A stretch of 64,000 nt of DNA, from NCBI RefSeq assembly GCF_029238675.1, contig NZ_JAQWFR010000030.1, positions 1-64,000 on the forward strand. The letters run 5' to 3'. Shown one piece after another: positions 47,931-56,841 of the stretch. A model generated the notes under the pieces. It saw only the letters and a program-made list of their open reading frames with translations, did no database searches and was not told the DNA's origin. The DNA comes from Oceanicoccus sp. Its GTDB lineage: Bacteria; Pseudomonadota; Gammaproteobacteria; Pseudomonadales; Dasaniaceae. The first letter of the stretch is position 1, and the number at the start of each line of letters is the position of its first letter. A program made the translations under genes and the position numbers.

Positions 47931-49508
47931 ATGAGCAACGATCAAAATCTTCTGCCTATCAAACGCGCGCTAATCAGCGTTTCCGATAAATCCGGCATTG
48001 TTGAATTTGCCCAGGCCCTGCAAGCACAGGGTGTAGAAATCCTTTCTACCGGCGGCACCTATAAACTATTGTGCGATAACAATGTTAACGCTATAGAAGT
48101 GTCAGAGTACACCGGCTTCCCGGAAATGATGGATGGCCGTGTAAAAACTCTACACCCAAAAGTACATGGCGGTATTCTTGCTCGCCGCGGCCAAGACGAT
48201 GCAGTCATGGCAGAACACGGTATCAATGCGATTGATATGGTTGTGGTTAACCTTTACCCCTTTGAACAAACCGTTGCCAACCCGGACTGCTCGTTAGAAG
48301 ATGCGATTGAAAATATCGATATCGGCGGCCCCACCATGGTGCGCGCAGCGGCCAAAAATAATGCCTTCGTCAATATTGTGGTTAACGCCTCAGATTACGC
48401 CGCCATTTTAGAAGAAATGAACAACAATAACGGCGCCACATCACAGGCAACTCGTTTTGATTTAGCGATTAAAGCTTATGAGCATACTTCAGCTTATGAC
48501 GGTGCCATTGCCAATTACTTTGGTCATAAGGTACCGGGTGGCAATGATAACTTCCCACGCACCTTCAATAGCCAATTTACCAAAACTCAAGATATGCGTT
48601 ACGGTGAAAACTCTCATCAGAACTCAGCGTTTTATACTGAGAAAAATCCAGCTGCGGGCTCTATTGCAACTTCAACACAGTTACAGGGTAAAGAATTATC
48701 CTATAACAATATTGCCGACACCGATGCCGCCCTGGAATGCGTTAAGCAATTCTCTGAGCCTGCTTGTGTGATTGTAAAACATGCCAACCCTTGTGGCGTT
48801 GCGATTGCCGCGGATATTAAAACTGCATATGACCTGGCTTTTGAGACTGATACTGAATCTGCATTTGGTGGCATTATCGCCTTTAATCGCGAACTGGATG
48901 CCGCAACCGCAGAAGCCATTTGCGAACGTCAATTTGTTGAAGTGATTATTGCACCAACCGTTTCTAAAGAAGCTGTTGATGTGGTGACAGCCAAGAAAAA
49001 TGTTCGTCTATTAGAGTGTGGCCAATGGGGCGATGCGGTTGCCGACTTTGATTTCAAACGTGTTAACGGTGGTTTATTAGTTCAAGACCGCGATATGGGT
49101 GTTATCACTGAAGCGGACTTAAAGATTGTGACTAAGCGCCAACCTACCGAAGCTGAAATTCGCGACTTATTATTTACCTGGAAAGTCGCTAAGTTTGTTA
49201 AGTCCAATGCCATTATCTACGGCAATGACGGTCGCACTATTGGCGTAGGCGCAGGTCAAATGAGCCGCGTTAACTCTGCACGTATTGCTGGCATTAAAGC
49301 TGAGCATGCTGGTTTAGAAGTTAAAGGTTCGGTGATGGCTAGTGATGCATTCTTCCCATTCAGCGATGGTATTGAAAACGCCGCTGCCGCCGGTATTAGC
49401 TGCGTGATTCAGCCCGGTGGTTCTATCCGTGACGATGAAGTCATTGCGGCGGCGGATAGCGCCAATATGGCGATGGTCTTTACCGGCATGCGACACTTCC
49501 GTCACTAA
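47931..49508 (+). CDS. purH: bifunctional AICAR formyltransferase / IMP cyclohydrolase
   Basis: Last two steps of IMP synthesis. 525 residues. The IMPCH domain has [27 protein letters not shown] and [21 protein letters not shown]. The formyltransferase domain has [43 protein letters not shown] and [17 protein letters not shown]. Followed by purD after 18 bases. Confidence 0.98.
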   Translation: MSNDQNLLPIKRALISVSDKSGIVEFAQALQAQGVEILSTGGTYKLLCDNNVNAIEVSEYTGFPEMMDGRVKTLHPKVHGGILARRGQDDAVMAEHGINAIDMVVVNLYPFEQTVANPDCSLEDAIENIDIGGPTMVRAAAKNNAFVNIVVNASDYAAILEEMNNNNGATSQATRFDLAIKAYEHTSAYDGAIANYFGHKVPGGNDNFPRTFNSQFTKTQDMRYGENSHQNSAFYTEKNPAAGSIATSTQLQGKELSYNNIADTDAALECVKQFSEPACVIVKHANPCGVAIAADIKTAYDLAFETDTESAFGGIIAFNRELDAATAEAICERQFVEVIIAPTVSKEAVDVVTAKKNVRLLECGQWGDAVADFDFKRVNGGLLVQDRDMGVITEADLKIVTKRQPTEAEIRDLLFTWKVAKFVKSNAIIYGNDGRTIGVGAGQMSRVNSARIAGIKAEHAGLEVKGSVMASDAFFPFSDGIENAAAAGISCVIQPGGSIRDDEVIAAADSANMAMVFTGMRHFRH

Positions 49509-49526
49509 GAGAAAGAGAACAGAAAA

Positions 49527-50816
49527 ATGAACGTACTTGTTATTGGATCTGGTGGTCGTGAACATGCGTTGGCATGGAAGGCTGCACAGTCACCTGATGT
49601 TGAAACGGTTTTTGTTGCACCCGGCAATGCCGGAACTGCGATAGAGCCAAACTGCAGCAACATAGCCATTGATACAATGGACTTTTCGGCTCTTGCGGCC
49701 TTCGCCGCTAATAACGGTGTAGGCTTAACCATTGTTGGTCCAGAAGCGCCTCTAGTTGAAGGTGTGGTTGATTTTTTTGCGGAAAAAAATCTGCGTTGTT
49801 TTGGCCCCAGTAAAGGCGCTTCACAACTTGAAGGTTCTAAATCTTTTACCAAAGATTTTTTAGCACGCCATGATATTCCTAGCGCCTTCTATAAAACTTT
49901 TACTGAGATTGACCCTGCACTGGCTTATATCAAAGAAAAAGGCGCGCCTATTGTTGTTAAAGCTGACGGCTTGGCAGCGGGTAAAGGTGTTATTGTTGCC
50001 ATGACTGAAGCGGAAGCGGAAGATGCTATACGCGATATGTTAGCGGGCAATGCTTTTGGTGAGGCCGGTCATCGTGTTGTGATTGAAGGTTTTCTTGAAG
50101 GTGAAGAGGCCAGCTTTATTGTGATGGTTGACGGTAAAAATATTTTACCGATGGCTACCAGCCAGGATCACAAACGCGCAGAAGATGGCGACAAAGGTCC
50201 TAACACTGGCGGTATGGGCGCTTACTCTCCCGCCCCGGTTGTTACTGATAAAGTTTACCAACGCATTATGAAAGAAGTGATTGAACCTACGGTTGCCGGT
50301 ATGGCCGCTGAAGGTAACGACTACACCGGCTTTCTTTATGCGGGTTTAATGATTAGTAGTGACGGCGCACCGCAGGTGATTGAATATAACTGTCGTTTTG
50401 GCGACCCGGAAACCCAGCCTATTATGATGCGTTTGCAAGGTGACTTAGTTGCTATGTGTAATGCCGCTTTAGATAGCAAACTGGATACTGTTTCTGCCGA
50501 GTGGGATTCGCGCTGTGCTGTTGGTGTGGTACTTGCCGCAGGCGGTTACCCAGCCAGCTATGGCAAAGGCGCTATTATTTCTGGTCTCGATGCCGCCGCT
50601 GACGTGAGTAACAGTAAAGTCTTTCACGCCGGCACCGCTTTGGATAATGGCGAAGTCGTTACCAGTGGTGGCCGTGTATTATGTGCAACCGCGTTAGGTA
50701 ATAGCGTTACCGAAGCCCAGCAACAAGCTTACCAACAAGTTAAAGCTATCGATTGGGATAAGGTGTATTATCGCAATGATATCGCCTACCGTGCGATTGA
50801 ACGAGAACAGGGCTAA
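49527..50816 (+). CDS. purD: phosphoribosylamine--glycine ligase
   Basis: ATP-grasp enzyme of purine synthesis. 429 residues. MNVLVIGSGGREHALAWK, VGPEAPLVEGVVDFF, KADGLAAGKGVIVA, GPNTGGMGAYSPAP and EYNCRFGDPETQ are intact. In operon with purH. Confidence 0.98.
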   Translation: MNVLVIGSGGREHALAWKAAQSPDVETVFVAPGNAGTAIEPNCSNIAIDTMDFSALAAFAANNGVGLTIVGPEAPLVEGVVDFFAEKNLRCFGPSKGASQLEGSKSFTKDFLARHDIPSAFYKTFTEIDPALAYIKEKGAPIVVKADGLAAGKGVIVAMTEAEAEDAIRDMLAGNAFGEAGHRVVIEGFLEGEEASFIVMVDGKNILPMATSQDHKRAEDGDKGPNTGGMGAYSPAPVVTDKVYQRIMKEVIEPTVAGMAAEGNDYTGFLYAGLMISSDGAPQVIEYNCRFGDPETQPIMMRLQGDLVAMCNAALDSKLDTVSAEWDSRCAVGVVLAAGGYPASYGKGAIISGLDAAADVSNSKVFHAGTALDNGEVVTSGGRVLCATALGNSVTEAQQQAYQQVKAIDWDKVYYRNDIAYRAIEREQG

Positions 50817-50835
50817 CCCCCACCCCGCGAAGGAA

Positions 50836-50894
50836 CGTCATCCCCGCGAAGGCGGGGACCCAGCGCTGTAGATTCCCGCCTTCGCGGGAATGAC
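50836..50894. repeat. dispersed palindromic element, copy I (59-base deletion form)
   Basis: Same internal 43-base deletion as copy G. Starts 20 bases after the purD stop. Its right end has been amplified into the tandem array that follows. Confidence 0.88.
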
Positions 50895-50978
50895 AGAATA
50901 TTCGCGGGAATGACAGAATATTCGCAGGAATGACAGAATATTCGCCAGAATGACAGAATATTCGCGGGAATGACAGAC
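50881..50978. repeat. 20-base tandem array grown from the palindromic element
   Basis: Four full units of ttcgcgggaatgacagaata (50881, 50901, 50921 with one change, 50941 with two changes) and a fifth partial unit to 50978. The unit is the terminal part of the right arm. It ends about 20 bases before the coq7 start codon. Confidence 0.93.
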
Positions 50979-50998
50979 TAGTTTATAGGTAAAAAAAT

Positions 50999-51640
50999 AT
51001 GCAGCGCCGTTTATCTTTTGTCGACAAACTAATCAGCAATGCTGATCAGGCGCTGCGTACACTGGTTCCCACCGCTGCCAACTCCATGGCTCCCAGCCCC
51101 GCCGAAAAAAAAGATCACGCCGAATTTTCCGAGCAAGAGCAAAAACATATTGGCGGTTTAATGCGTATCAACCATACCGGTGAAGTTTGCGCCCAGGCTT
51201 TATACCAAGGCCAGGCACTCACCGCCAAGTTGCCAGAAGTCCGCGAAGAAATGGAACAGGCTGCACAGGAAGAAATTGATCATTTGGTTTGGTGTGAACA
51301 GCGCCTTAATCAATTAGGTAGCCGCACCAGTTTTTTAAATCCGGTTTTTTATGCCGCCTCTTTTTCTATTGGCGCAGCGGCAGGTTTAGTCGGTGATAAA
51401 TGGAGTTTAGGTTTTGTAGCAGCAACGGAAGACCAGGTCTGCAAGCACTTAAAGGATCATTTGGAGCAGCTACCGGAAAACGACGAAAAAAGCCGCGCTA
51501 TTCTTGAACAAATGCTGGAAGATGAAGCCATACATGGCAGCAACGCTTTGGCCGCGGGCGGACATGAGTTTTCGGCACCGGCTAAAAAATTAATGGCCGC
51601 CATGTCAAAGGTAATGACAAAAACCACTTATCGCATTTAA
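50999..51640 (+). CDS. coq7: 5-demethoxyubiquinol hydroxylase Coq7
   Basis: Di-iron monooxygenase of ubiquinone synthesis. 213 residues. The metal-binding signatures are [28 protein letters not shown] (ExxH) and DEAIHGSNA (ExxH). It has the membrane-associated, alpha-helical character of the family. There is no strong ribosome-binding site: the 20 bases before the ATG read ctagtttataggtaaaaaaat, where TAGGT is the best candidate. The tandem array directly upstream may affect expression. Confidence 0.95.
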   Translation: MQRRLSFVDKLISNADQALRTLVPTAANSMAPSPAEKKDHAEFSEQEQKHIGGLMRINHTGEVCAQALYQGQALTAKLPEVREEMEQAAQEEIDHLVWCEQRLNQLGSRTSFLNPVFYAASFSIGAAAGLVGDKWSLGFVAATEDQVCKHLKDHLEQLPENDEKSRAILEQMLEDEAIHGSNALAAGGHEFSAPAKKLMAAMSKVMTKTTYRI

Positions 51641-51649
51641 ACAAAAAAC

Positions 51650-51751
51650 CGTCGTTCCCGCGCAGGCGGGAATCTAGCCTGCATGCTTATGCTGTTATTT
51701 ACGCTAAAGCGGAAATCGACAGCGCTGGATTCCCGCCTGCGCGGGAATGAC
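51650..51751. repeat. dispersed palindromic element, copy J (full length)
   Basis: 102 bases, same orientation as copies B and E, with arms carrying a paired change (cgcaggcg/cgcctgcg), a compensatory substitution. It fills the gap between the convergent coq7 and epmA stops (10 and 2 bases away). Confidence 0.92.
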
Positions 51752-51753
51752 AG

Positions 51754-52722
51754 TCAGGCTCTGTCTATGGAGAAGCTAATCGCTTCGGCAATCCCCTTTA
51801 GCCCCTGGCTAAGCATCAACAATCGATCCACCCCCAAAGCAACGCCCGCACAACTGGGCAAACCCTGCTCCATAGCGGCCAATAAAAACTGATCCGCTTC
51901 AACAGTCGGTGCAGACAACACCTGCCGCAGTTGATGATCTTTTTTAAACCGCTGTTTTTGTTCTTCAACATCGGTTAATTCAAAATAACCATTGGCCAGC
52001 TCAAGTCCCTGGCAATATAACTCAAAGCGCTGCGCCACAGCGTTACCGTTATTGTCCATACCGATTTTTGCCAGTGCAGATTGGGAGGAGGGATAATCAA
52101 TAATAAATACCGGTGTATCAATCCCCAAGGTAGGTTCAATGGACTCTGCCATTAATAGATTTAACCAATCATCTTTTTGCTCGCTTTCCATCTGTATATC
52201 AAGGTGCTGCCGGGCAATAGATCTTATTGCTTCACAATCACTGCTATGTGGATCAACGGAAAAATGCTTTAAAAACAGATCGTGGTAAGTCACTCTCTCG
52301 AAGGGCTGCTGATTATTTAAAACTTCAGAAACCAGAGCTTCAACTTCATTCATTAACTGGTGATGATCAAAATCCGGGCGATACCATTCCAGCATGGTAA
52401 ATTCAGGATTATGTCGACCACCTGCTTCGCCTTTACGAAACGCCTTGCAGATTTGATAGATAGGGCCAGAATCCGCCGCCAATAAACGCTTCATCGCATA
52501 CTCAGGAGAAGTCTGTAAAAAATAGCTATCTTGTTGGCCCACAGGATTATCCGCCATCAACACATCCATATAAGGATCAGTAACAGAATATTTAGCCAGT
52601 AAGGGAGTGTCTACTTCGAGGATATTGCGAGCAGTAAAAAACCGCCGGATAGTAGCTAGCAAATCGGCCCGCGCTTTTAAGGTTTTAAGCGAAGCCGATG
52701 GCTGCCAGTGTGAGTCGGTCAT
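51754..52722 (-). CDS. epmA: elongation factor P--(R)-beta-lysine ligase
   Basis: Class II lysyl-tRNA-synthetase-like enzyme that attaches beta-lysine to EF-P. 322 residues, without the anticodon-binding domain. FFTARNILEVDTPLLAKYSVTD, YFLQTSPEYAMKRLLA, KAFRKGEAGGRHNPEFTMLEWYR and GVALGVDRLLML are typical. The start ATG overlaps the efp stop by one base (TAATG), so it is coupled to its own substrate gene. Confidence 0.96.
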   Translation of the reverse strand: MTDSHWQPSASLKTLKARADLLATIRRFFTARNILEVDTPLLAKYSVTDPYMDVLMADNPVGQQDSYFLQTSPEYAMKRLLAADSGPIYQICKAFRKGEAGGRHNPEFTMLEWYRPDFDHHQLMNEVEALVSEVLNNQQPFERVTYHDLFLKHFSVDPHSSDCEAIRSIARQHLDIQMESEQKDDWLNLLMAESIEPTLGIDTPVFIIDYPSSQSALAKIGMDNNGNAVAQRFELYCQGLELANGYFELTDVEEQKQRFKKDHQLRQVLSAPTVEADQFLLAAMEQGLPSCAGVALGVDRLLMLSQGLKGIAEAISFSIDRA

Positions 52723-53291
52723 TAACCTTTGGCGCGGCTAACGTATTCACCGGTGCGAGTATCAATACGCAATACTTCACCGATATTTACAAACAGCGGT
52801 ACACGAACAACAGCACCAGTTTGCAATGTAGCTGGCTTGCTACCGCCCTGCGCGGTATCGCCTTTAAGACCAGGGTCAGTTTCGGTCACTTCCAACTCAA
52901 CAAAATTGGGCACGGTAATGGTTAGGGGGGAACCGTTATACAAAGTCACCTCACAACGATCCTGCTCTTTTAACCATTTGGCTTCATCACCCACTGCTGT
53001 CGCATCAGCCTGATGCTGCTCAAAGGTTTCTGGCTCCATAAAATACCAGAACTCACCATCGTTATAGAGATATTCCATTTCCATATCCATCACATCCGCC
53101 CCTTCCAGAGCTTCACCGGACTTTAACGAGCGCTCCCAAATACGGCCGGTTTTTAGGTTGCGAAATTTAACTCGACTAAAGGCCTGGCCCTTACCAGGGC
53201 GAACAAATTCATTTTCTACGATGGTGCAAGGATCACCCTCAACCATTAGCTTCAGACCGTTTTTGAATTCATTAGTGGAGTATGTTGCCAT
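52722..53291 (-). CDS. efp: elongation factor P
   Basis: Rescues ribosomes stalled on polyproline. 189 residues. The modification loop is [10 protein letters not shown] with Lys34, the beta-lysylated residue in E. coli. Pseudomonas instead has Arg32 at the equivalent place. The dimension and the C-terminal [22 protein letters not shown] motif are usual. Confidence 0.97.
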   Translation of the reverse strand: MATYSTNEFKNGLKLMVEGDPCTIVENEFVRPGKGQAFSRVKFRNLKTGRIWERSLKSGEALEGADVMDMEMEYLYNDGEFWYFMEPETFEQHQADATAVGDEAKWLKEQDRCEVTLYNGSPLTITVPNFVELEVTETDPGLKGDTAQGGSKPATLQTGAVVRVPLFVNIGEVLRIDTRTGEYVSRAKG

Positions 53292-53536
53292 GTTATTTCC
53301 TAATTTCTCTTGAGCAAAGATATGCTTTAAACCATTGATTTTAAAGGCATTAAATAAAAGCCTTGCAGACTAGGCTGCTATAATTGCAGGCGATTATACA
53401 TGAGCAGGGCAACGAACATAAGCATAAGCCTGCCAAGCTAAAATACCGGTTATTAAAAACGGGGAAGGTTGGCTGCAAAAAGCAGGTGGATTACAATCCT
53501 CCCTGCGCTCGACTCTATCACTACTCAAAGGCTGTA

Positions 53537-54556
53537 ATGAAAACCCTAACCCCCGCCATTCCCCAAGCCGAGCTACATACCACAGAAAGCTGGCAACAAA
53601 CTTTGGCCAATGTGGTTCGCCAACCGGATGAGCTGTTTAGCCTTTTAAAGCTGGATAAAACCACCCTGCCCGCCGCCATCGCAGCCTGCAAGGATTTTCC
53701 CTTAAGAGTCCCGCGCTCTTTTGTGGCCAGAATGAAAACCGGCTGTGTGGATGACCCACTGCTTAAGCAAGTTTTACCGCTAGGTGCTGAGCTGGATTAC
53801 CAACCCGGATTTACTGATGACCCCTTGGGCGAGCTTGATAGCAATCCAATACCGGGCTTGATTCATAAATACCATGGTCGTGTCTTGCTGATCGTCAGTG
53901 GTGGCTGTGCGATTAACTGCCGTTATTGCTTCCGCCGTCACTTCCCTTACCAGGACAACAACCCTTCCCGGGCAGAGCGGCAGCAGATGCTGGACTATCT
54001 ACGCAGTGACCCATCGATTCAGGAAGTGATTTTTAGCGGTGGTGATCCATTAGCAGCCAGCGACCAGCTGCTTAGTGAATTGGTTAGGGATATCGCCGCT
54101 ATCCCCCATATCACCACCCTGAGGGTCCATAGCCGTATGCCCATCGTGATTCCACAGCGTATCACCGAGCAATGCCTGCAATGGTTAACGGACACCCGAC
54201 TCAATACGGTGATGGTAGTGCATTGCAACCACGCCAACGAGATAGATGATCACGTCCAACAGAGCCTTCGTCAACTCAATGAGGCGGGGATTACTGTACT
54301 TAACCAGGCCGTATTATTAGCTGGCGTTAATGATGATGCCGAGAGCCTGATAGCCCTGAGCAAGGCTCTGTTTACAGCTGGCACCCTGCCCTATTACCTG
54401 CATAGTCTGGATAAAGTAAAGGGGGCGGCCCATTTCCAGGTAACGGAGCCGCGGGCCAAAGCGCTTATTGACCAGCTTCTGAACCAGTTGCCGGGCTATT
54501 TAGTACCTAAATTGGTTAAAGAGGTTGCGGGAGCTGGCTCAAAAACCCCTATTTAA
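53537..54556 (+). CDS. epmB: EF-P beta-lysylation protein, lysine 2,3-aminomutase type
   Basis: Radical-SAM enzyme producing (R)-beta-lysine. 339 residues from the ATG at 53537 (MKTLTPAIPQAE), with AAGG about 7 bases upstream. The open frame extends 51 codons further up, but that part is basic and unlike the family. The radical cluster motif CAINCRYCF (CxxxCxxC), FSGGDPLAASD and HSRMPIVIP are visible. Divergent from efp, the substrate of its product. Confidence 0.95.
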   Translation: MKTLTPAIPQAELHTTESWQQTLANVVRQPDELFSLLKLDKTTLPAAIAACKDFPLRVPRSFVARMKTGCVDDPLLKQVLPLGAELDYQPGFTDDPLGELDSNPIPGLIHKYHGRVLLIVSGGCAINCRYCFRRHFPYQDNNPSRAERQQMLDYLRSDPSIQEVIFSGGDPLAASDQLLSELVRDIAAIPHITTLRVHSRMPIVIPQRITEQCLQWLTDTRLNTVMVVHCNHANEIDDHVQQSLRQLNEAGITVLNQAVLLAGVNDDAESLIALSKALFTAGTLPYYLHSLDKVKGAAHFQVTEPRAKALIDQLLNQLPGYLVPKLVKEVAGAGSKTPI

Positions 54557-54910
54557 CTGTCCGGGATAAACCTCATTATGAGGGCGGTGCTGGATATTGA
54601 GGGGGATGGCGGCTGAGAAGCTTGAGTATTAGAGAGGGAGTGAGCAAGAGTTGGGGTTTCAGGGGACGCTTAAACCCTCTACCCACCTCAGCTCGTTCCC
54701 ACACCATCTACTAGCCCAATCAAACAACCAACACCTCAACCTTATATATAAGCAAAACCCTGCGGCAGTTCTCTTTTTCAGCCAAGCAGTGACAGAATAG
54801 GTGCTAATCACGCCGTTTCTACTATCCTGTAATATAATTAAAACAATCAGGTAGCGTAACTTCCTAATCATTCAATAATTAAACACATTAATGTTGAGAC
54901 CCCGGCTTTA
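54557..54910. other. intergenic region before fimW
   Basis: 354 bases. A perfect TATAAT occurs at 54833-54838 but has no good -35. It may be the -10 of the fimW promoter. No other gene-like structure seen. Confidence 0.4.
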
Positions 54911-56719
54911 ATGAGTAGCGACAACATGATGAGACTGAAGATTCCACGGCAGGAACTCGAAAAAAGCAGCTTCTTTGCCAACAGCAATGAAGCTGTTGAT
55001 CATTGGGTAGCTAATCTTCCGATGGCAAACCTGGGCCAGAGTACACGCCTGCTTTACCGGGCACTGGCTGAACTCAATCAGGTAAAAATACTGCCTAACA
55101 AGCGCTTCGAGGTATTGGAAAAGCTACGCCCCCCTATCTACCTAGTCAGTAAATCCCTGACCAAGCACTATATCAACCAGCCCATTGTATTACCGGAACA
55201 GCCCCGCAAGGTCGTGGTATTAGCCCATACCCTCCACCAGCAACTGGCTACCGGATATACCATTGTCGCCAGCCATACTGAAGCATTAGGCAAAGGCGCC
55301 GACTTTAGCAATCCCGACGCACTGATTGCCAAGGCCCTGCATCGGGCAACCACCGACTACACCATCAATATTCTGCGCCATTACCAGCTCTATGAGCCGG
55401 TCAATAAGCGCATATGGAGTGACCTGCACCAGTTTTACTGCCTGGCCAAACGGCAGAATATATTAGGCCAACAAGTTACCGATGATAAATTTGGCAGCAG
55501 CACCGTTGAAAACTGCTACAAACGCGCGCTGTTAATTGGCTGCTGCAAACCCAATCAACTACGGCAGGAAGACCTGCTGGGCATCTTTAAGCCCCTCACA
55601 GAATGGGCTGGCCTTTGCCAGCTTGGCCCTGCCAGTAATGAGAGCTTGTTTATTATTGACCCCAAGGCAGATAAGCCTCCTGTTTACCGCGAGCTGTTCA
55701 AATCAACCATTGATCCCGAATGGATGAGCCTGGACACCAAGCCATTGGCAACATTCCTGAAAGCACTAAGAGAAAAAGCCAAGCCCGAAAGCCTCAAGGC
55801 CGATGCTGGTAATTACCAGGTATCTACTGACCTGCTGGGTCATTTGATACTGGCCTGGGATTCCATGAGTAAACGTACCTTTATGCGTCTGGAGGCCAAC
55901 GACGTATTGGAACTGTGTATCGGCTTAAGCGCTACCCACCATTTTTTATCAGGTGAAGTAAATTTTGAAGCCCTGGTTGAAGAGCACGGTGCCAAGACCT
56001 TTACCATGCAGACCGAAAACCCCTTTATGAAGGTGCAAACACAACAGCATCGTAGCAAAGATGTCTGGGACAGCCCCTACGAAGCCAACGTTGGGCAAAC
56101 CAGCGTCTCGCTGGAGTCTATTGAATTTCATATTCGCAATAATGAACAACAAGAAACAGATAACACACAAAAGTACTGCAGCCACAACGTACAGATGTTG
56201 AATTCAAGCGCCCATGGCTATTGTGTAAAATGGCCCCCGGAAGCTGAAGCCTATATCAAAACCGGAGAGATTGTCGGCATTAAAGAAACCAGCAGCCATC
56301 ACTGGAGCATCGCCGTTATACGCTGGGTTAAACATTCTGCAGATCAGCAAATACAAATGGGGCTGGAACTTATCAGCCCCAGCGCAACCCCCTATGGCGC
56401 ACGCATTATTCGTAAAACCGGTGACAACGCAGAATATATGCGGGTACTGATGTTACCAGAGGTGGCCGTTAGCAATCAGCCGATTACACTGTTAACTCCG
56501 CGTGTGCCCTTTAAGACAGGTCTTAAAGTCATACTGAACCAACGCGGTAAAGAAATTCAGGCCACCCTGACAAAAAGACTTAATGAGACCGGTGCCTATA
56601 ACCAATTTGAGTTTAAGCAAGTCTCTGGTACCCACCTGCAAGTCGAAAGCGAGCAGGACAAAACCGATGCAAACGACCCAACCGGCGGCAATTTTGATTC
56701 CCTCTGGGGCAATTTGTAA
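54911..56719 (+). CDS. fimW: FimW-like c-di-GMP receptor
   Basis: 602 residues, no membrane segment or signal peptide. N-terminal helical half (VDHWVANLPMANLGQSTRLLYRALAELNQ; PNKRFEVLEKLRPPIYLVSKSL) and a C-terminal part with beta character resembling a PilZ-like domain (VGIKETSSHHWSIAVIRWVKH; QMGLELISPSATPYGARI). In Pseudomonas the protein at this place beside fimX and serB is FimW, a c-di-GMP-binding factor for type IV pilus surface attachment. I assign it by this synteny plus general architecture. The start lacks a strong ribosome-binding site. Confidence 0.75.
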   Translation: MSSDNMMRLKIPRQELEKSSFFANSNEAVDHWVANLPMANLGQSTRLLYRALAELNQVKILPNKRFEVLEKLRPPIYLVSKSLTKHYINQPIVLPEQPRKVVVLAHTLHQQLATGYTIVASHTEALGKGADFSNPDALIAKALHRATTDYTINILRHYQLYEPVNKRIWSDLHQFYCLAKRQNILGQQVTDDKFGSSTVENCYKRALLIGCCKPNQLRQEDLLGIFKPLTEWAGLCQLGPASNESLFIIDPKADKPPVYRELFKSTIDPEWMSLDTKPLATFLKALREKAKPESLKADAGNYQVSTDLLGHLILAWDSMSKRTFMRLEANDVLELCIGLSATHHFLSGEVNFEALVEEHGAKTFTMQTENPFMKVQTQQHRSKDVWDSPYEANVGQTSVSLESIEFHIRNNEQQETDNTQKYCSHNVQMLNSSAHGYCVKWPPEAEAYIKTGEIVGIKETSSHHWSIAVIRWVKHSADQQIQMGLELISPSATPYGARIIRKTGDNAEYMRVLMLPEVAVSNQPITLLTPRVPFKTGLKVILNQRGKEIQATLTKRLNETGAYNQFEFKQVSGTHLQVESEQDKTDANDPTGGNFDSLWGNL

Positions 56720-56841
56720 AAAATGATAAGTAGAGCCTAAGTTTTACTAGGCGCAGACTTCAATCTTGGTAATAATAACTGCACTGAAATTCTCCACAGC
56801 GAATAACTCGCATTCCATCCCCTAAGGACGCCACGGGATTT

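Noticed and set aside
50881-50978. Possible CRISPR array
   Set aside because: 20-base units directly contiguous without unique spacers, derived from the neighbouring palindromic element.
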